Part shown: in pieces, positions 60,973 through 64,000 of the stretch
How positions within the stretch are numbered: position 1 is the stretch's first letter
Layout of the letters: every line of letters begins with the position of its first letter
Assembly: GCA_900321715.1 (NCBI GenBank)
Contig: ONXC01000010.1
Location: 1 to 64,000 of the forward strand
Origin: an uncultured Bacteroidales bacterium
GTDB lineage: Bacteria; Bacteroidota; Bacteroidia; Bacteroidales; UBA932
Direction: 5' to 3'
DNA: 64,000 nt
Translations under genes and position numbers: made by a program
The notes under the pieces: generated by a model
Database searches by the model: none
The model's input: only the letters and a program-made list of their open reading frames with translations
What the model was told of the DNA's origin: nothing

Positions 60973-62223
60973 TTAAAGATATATTAAGGAAGATAGGTTG
61001 TCCGGAGAGAACAGCCTTATAGCCATGGCCTGGAGCTGCTCTGCGGTTATGGCGTCAATTATGCTGCGGGTCCTGGCCGATGTCATGACTTCACCCCATG
61101 CAAGCATACTCTTTCCAAGTGACAGGCACTGGGCCTCGCCGGCTTCGGAGCTTATAGCAAGCTGCCCCAAAAGCTGTTTCCGGTAAGCTTTGAGGCGTGC
61201 GTCCGTGAGCGGTTTGTCCCGAAGCCCGGCAAGAATCTTATCAATGGCTTTCATGCAGTTGTCAAGATTTGGTTTGTCACAGCCAAAGGATATGGCAACC
61301 ACCCCAGTGTCGGCATACTGGGTATAATTGCACTCAATCCCGTACACCCATCCGCGTCTTTCACGGAGCTCGGCGTTCAAAAGCGAATTTGACGCCGGCC
61401 CGCCAAGGATATTACAGAGCATTGCCGCGATGAGCCTGTCCGGCATCTCATACAGCGACGGCGCCAGACCTCCAATCACGGCATTAACCTCATGGTTGTG
61501 CTTGTCAAGGACCTTGCCAAAACAGACAGGGGAGACCTTTTCCGGAGCATTTGCCCGGACAGGGTTGCGAAGCAACGCGGAGGAAAAGGTCTTCCCTGTC
61601 TGTCTTAAAACAACCCTTTCAAGCTTCTGAAGGTCTATATCGGCCACAACGGAAAGGGCCATGCGGGAGGGAATGAACTTCTCCCGGACAAAGCGGCGGA
61701 GCATATCCGGCTTTATCTTTTTGACAGAGGCCGATGTCCCGAGAATTGGCGTTGACAGCGGGTGGCCTTCAAAGAGCATAGACTCGAACTTGTCATAGAC
61801 GTCCTCTGCGGGGTTGTCCTTGTAGGAGATAATCTCGTCAAGCACAACGCCGCGCTCTGTCTCAATCTCATCCTCCGGGAAAACGGAGTCCGTGGCAAGT
61901 TCAAAAAGAAGGCCGATAGCCTTGGGGAGATCCTCCCTCAGGACGGTTGCGTGAAGCACTATCTCCTCCTTGGTGGTAAAGGCGTTCAGCTCCCCGCCAA
62001 GGCGGTCGAGGTATGAACTTATCACCTTGGCGCTCTTACGGGACGTGCCCCTGAATATGTTGTGCTCAGTAAAATGGGCTATTCCGGCGGGAAAACCGGC
62101 TTCGTCGCGCGTGCCGGCGCCTATGGAGAGGGCGCACCAGGAAACCTGGCCGGAAGACCTTCTTAGGGCATATTTAACACCGGAAGGCGCCGTGCCGCAC
62201 CTTATCTTTTCTCCGCCAGCCAT
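60973..62223 (-). CDS. M16-family zinc peptidase (single-domain)
   Basis: 416 residues. The inverted zinc motif HFTEH (in GIAHFTEHNIFRGT) and the later Glu of ETERGVVLDEI complete the site, so it should be active. The second half has the degenerate M16 C-terminal domain. Single-chain members of this kind are processing peptidases or oligopeptidases; no signal peptide is visible, so it is likely cytosolic. The start lies 22 bases inside the end of the TonB-domain gene. The subfamily B repeat begins 8 bases beyond its stop. Confidence 0.9.
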   Translation of the reverse strand: MAGGEKIRCGTAPSGVKYALRRSSGQVSWCALSIGAGTRDEAGFPAGIAHFTEHNIFRGTSRKSAKVISSYLDRLGGELNAFTTKEEIVLHATVLREDLPKAIGLLFELATDSVFPEDEIETERGVVLDEIISYKDNPAEDVYDKFESMLFEGHPLSTPILGTSASVKKIKPDMLRRFVREKFIPSRMALSVVADIDLQKLERVVLRQTGKTFSSALLRNPVRANAPEKVSPVCFGKVLDKHNHEVNAVIGGLAPSLYEMPDRLIAAMLCNILGGPASNSLLNAELRERRGWVYGIECNYTQYADTGVVAISFGCDKPNLDNCMKAIDKILAGLRDKPLTDARLKAYRKQLLGQLAISSEAGEAQCLSLGKSMLAWGEVMTSARTRSIIDAITAEQLQAMAIRLFSPDNLSSLIYL

Positions 62224-63629
62224 TTGATGTCAGATAGAAGGAATCCGGCCATACTGCGGGGCCTGATCCTGTGACGTGAAATATAGAAGAGTTCAAGGGT
62301 GTCGGCCTTGAAAAGAAGCTGATAGCTATATGATGCGGCCGATGGATCCACCGGCGCGATGGAGTAGCTTACAAGTGTGTTCACAGGTGCTTCCACAAAG
62401 ACTTCATCGGCCTTTGAGGCATCACAGAGGATGAAATCCATGTCCATGAATTTCAAAAGGTCCTGGTCCTTGACGGAAAGGGACACGTCTTCCCGGGCCA
62501 TGTAGATTGTCATCATGCGGCCCCATTTGGCGTAATTGGCGTTGAACCATTTGTCCGGGGCATAGGCCGTTTTCTCGCTCTCCATTGCCGCAAGGGTGTA
62601 GTCCTGGATGGCCTTTACAAGGGCCCCAAGGTAAACAAGCTCACGGCCGGAGCTGTCGTCGGCGGGAGCAAGGGGAAGGGAAATAACCTCATGATTCTCA
62701 CCCTTCAGGAGGCTGAGGAACAGGAGTCCCGGCTCTTTCTCGCCCTTGAACTTGAAAGCCCGGATGGTAAGGAAATAGTAGTCCTTGGAGCCTTTCAGGG
62801 CCTCAAACTCCTCCTGGGTGCAGAATTCAAAGGCCGATGCACTCCAGAGGCTCACCACCTCCTGCCTGAGGGCGCTCTGGAGGAAGACATCTTCCGGGAT
62901 AACCACCTTTGTGACCTTGTCCTGGAAATCCGATAATTCGTATGTAATTGTGCCCATCTGGCGGGCGGGGGCCTCCGGTGAAGCGTTGAACTTGGAGAGT
63001 CTGGCGGCGCGTACGGCAAACGTGCGTATGCAGTTATCCGTGGCCGATATCTTCTCATCCACCTTGGCGTTTACCACGTCTCCCTGGTTGTTGACGGTGA
63101 TTATGACCGTAACCTCTCCGGCACCGTAACAGCGGTATGCCGGTATGGGAAGGCGGGTGGCCTTGCGGCCGTCAAGGCTCCATGAAAGCACGGATGGGCC
63201 GCTGTAAGGCCTTACCTCCTCCTGCTTCTTTGGATCATCCTTCTTTATGGGCTCTACGGCTATCTCCTCAACTTCCTGAGGACGCTCCTGCCCATCCTTC
63301 AATTCCTGGGCCAGGCGCTCCGCTTCCTTGTAAAGTTCATCGGCATCAGTGCCTCTGTCATCCTTGAGGGCACTCCTTTCAACCGTAACGTTGCGTACCG
63401 GTACTCCGGCAGCGGCTATCATCTCCTCAAGCTGCTCAGCGGCGCTCTTCAGGAGTTCCTCCTTCTTCTGAAGTTCCTCCAGTTCCTCCTGCTTTGTGAA
63501 ATCCAGGACAAAGCTGTTCTCCTTCTGGACCTCCATTCCTATCCGCACCAGAAGCAATACGATAATCACCGCGAGATGGATGCTCACGGTGATGTAAATA
63601 CCTGCTTTCTGGTCCGGAGTCAGTTTCAT
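62202..63629 (-). CDS. TonB-domain protein with C-terminal extension
   Basis: 475 residues. An N-terminal membrane helix (AGIYITVSIHLAVIIVLLLVRIG, with a TonB-like His), a coiled coil (about 45-75), and a Lys/Glu/Asp-rich spacer precede a TonB C-terminal-like domain (about 160-235, RCYGAGEVTVIITVNNQGDV). A further 240 residues follow that I do not recognise (KGEKEPGLLFLSLLKGEN). The added domain is unusual for energy transducers. It may be a regulated TonB or a TonB-like envelope sensor. It overlaps udk by 4 bases and the M16 gene by 22. Confidence 0.78.
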   Translation of the reverse strand: MKLTPDQKAGIYITVSIHLAVIIVLLLVRIGMEVQKENSFVLDFTKQEELEELQKKEELLKSAAEQLEEMIAAAGVPVRNVTVERSALKDDRGTDADELYKEAERLAQELKDGQERPQEVEEIAVEPIKKDDPKKQEEVRPYSGPSVLSWSLDGRKATRLPIPAYRCYGAGEVTVIITVNNQGDVVNAKVDEKISATDNCIRTFAVRAARLSKFNASPEAPARQMGTITYELSDFQDKVTKVVIPEDVFLQSALRQEVVSLWSASAFEFCTQEEFEALKGSKDYYFLTIRAFKFKGEKEPGLLFLSLLKGENHEVISLPLAPADDSSGRELVYLGALVKAIQDYTLAAMESEKTAYAPDKWFNANYAKWGRMMTIYMAREDVSLSVKDQDLLKFMDMDFILCDASKADEVFVEAPVNTLVSYSIAPVDPSAASYSYQLLFKADTLELFYISRHRIRPRSMAGFLLSDIKWLAEKR

Positions 63630-64000
63630 TTCTTGGTGCGGCGTTTCCTTTGGTGGAGGGCCTTCTCAATGGTATTTGAGATTATGTCAATGGCCACTTT
63701 GTTGTGGCCGCCCTGAGGCACTATAACATCGGCATAACGCTTGGAGGGCTCAATGAACTGGAGGTGCATGGGCTTCACTGTGTCGCAGTAGTGCTCTATG
63801 GCCGTTTCTATGGTGCGGCCGCGCTCTGCTATGTCGCGGACCATGATTCTGAGGACCCTGTCGTCGTCATCGGCGTCTACAAAGATCTTGATGTTCATCT
63901 GGTCACGGAGCTCCTTGCAGGTGAAGATGAGGATTCCTTCAATAATAATTACCTCTGCGGGCTCCACGGTGATGGTTTCCGTTGTGGAACGGGAGCAGGT
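63626..64000 (-). CDS. udk: Uridine kinase, C-terminal part
   Basis: The start is beyond the right edge; 124 codons are visible. VIIIEGILIFTCKELRDQMNIKIFVDADDDDRVLRIMVRDIAERGR is diagnostic, with IIPQGG-like VIVPQGGHNKVAIDII at the end of the fold and a basic tail RKRRTKK. It phosphorylates uridine and cytidine in pyrimidine salvage. It is the first visible gene of the operon with the TonB-domain and M16 genes, joined by a 4-base overlap. Confidence 0.93.
   Translation of the reverse strand, partial: TCSRSTTETITVEPAEVIIIEGILIFTCKELRDQMNIKIFVDADDDDRVLRIMVRDIAERGRTIETAIEHYCDTVKPMHLQFIEPSKRYADVIVPQGGHNKVAIDIISNTIEKALHQRKRRTKK

Overview
This window comes from a member of the phylum Bacteroidota, most likely an uncultured gut- or rumen-type Bacteroidales. 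Four things point there: promoters of the TAnnTTTG type in front of many genes, an almost complete lack of Shine-Dalgarno sites, a Bat/MoxR aerotolerance-type operon, and an S16-RimM pair with an Ala/Lys/Glu-rich S16 tail. GC content looks to be about 54 %. The genus is inference. The window is mostly dense housekeeping sequence with many overlapping start/stop codons, and no gap between genes exceeds 300 bases.

Layout. 1-2.1 kb: a truncated serpin-like lipoprotein, and an ECF sigma factor co-transcribed with a membrane-anchored beta-barrel protein. 2.1-9.4 kb: an ABC exporter, small envelope proteins, a PAS protein, a HIT hydrolase, a pseudouridine catabolism pair (psuK internally deleted, psuG intact) and a nitroreductase. 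9.4-12.6 kb: a CotH lipoprotein, tRNA-Leu(GAG) and two envelope proteins. 12.7-17.7 kb: rpsP-rimM, a metallo-hydrolase, two tandem deoxynucleoside kinases and an acyl-CoA ligase. 17.7-30 kb: aroK, a REP-associated tyrosine transposase (RAYT), recJ, birA, then rluB-era-parC and exbB-exbD-tonB. 30-32.6 kb: a PRTase-like protein with a CodB permease. 32.7-40.8 kb: moxR-DUF58-batA-batB-batC-batD/E. 40.8-46.9 kb: truA, two secreted nucleases, glyA and a SpoU methylase. 47-50.3 kb: serC-serA-DUF1015. 50.3-57 kb: a YigZ-type protein, miaA, metG and dnaG. 57.2-64 kb: recQ, an FKBP isomerase, an SSB-like DUF3127 protein, an M16 peptidase, a TonB-domain protein and udk (cut by the window edge).

Several layers lie on top of the genes. 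(1) truA and metG each carry an in-frame palindromic insertion (48 and 41 codons). They share conserved linkers and one reading frame, but their stems differ in sequence while staying paired, including a possible pseudoknot pair that covaries. This looks like a mobile or structured RNA element resembling Rickettsia palindromic elements in its placement, and it is the best candidate here for something undescribed. (2) Five intergenic repeats of exactly 99 bp, each two 48-bp hairpins joined by AAA, resemble REPINs. One supplies the last codons and stop of the RAYT gene. (3) The heptamer GGCCGAT/ATCGGCC occurs about 125 times by hand count, against about 10 expected, in both orientations, all coding phases and between genes. 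(4) Many genes start 3-7 bases after the promoter -7 box, implying leaderless mRNAs. (5) The sigma operon and the serpin-like gene share a two-block promoter with identical spacing, suggesting an autoregulated ECF regulon.
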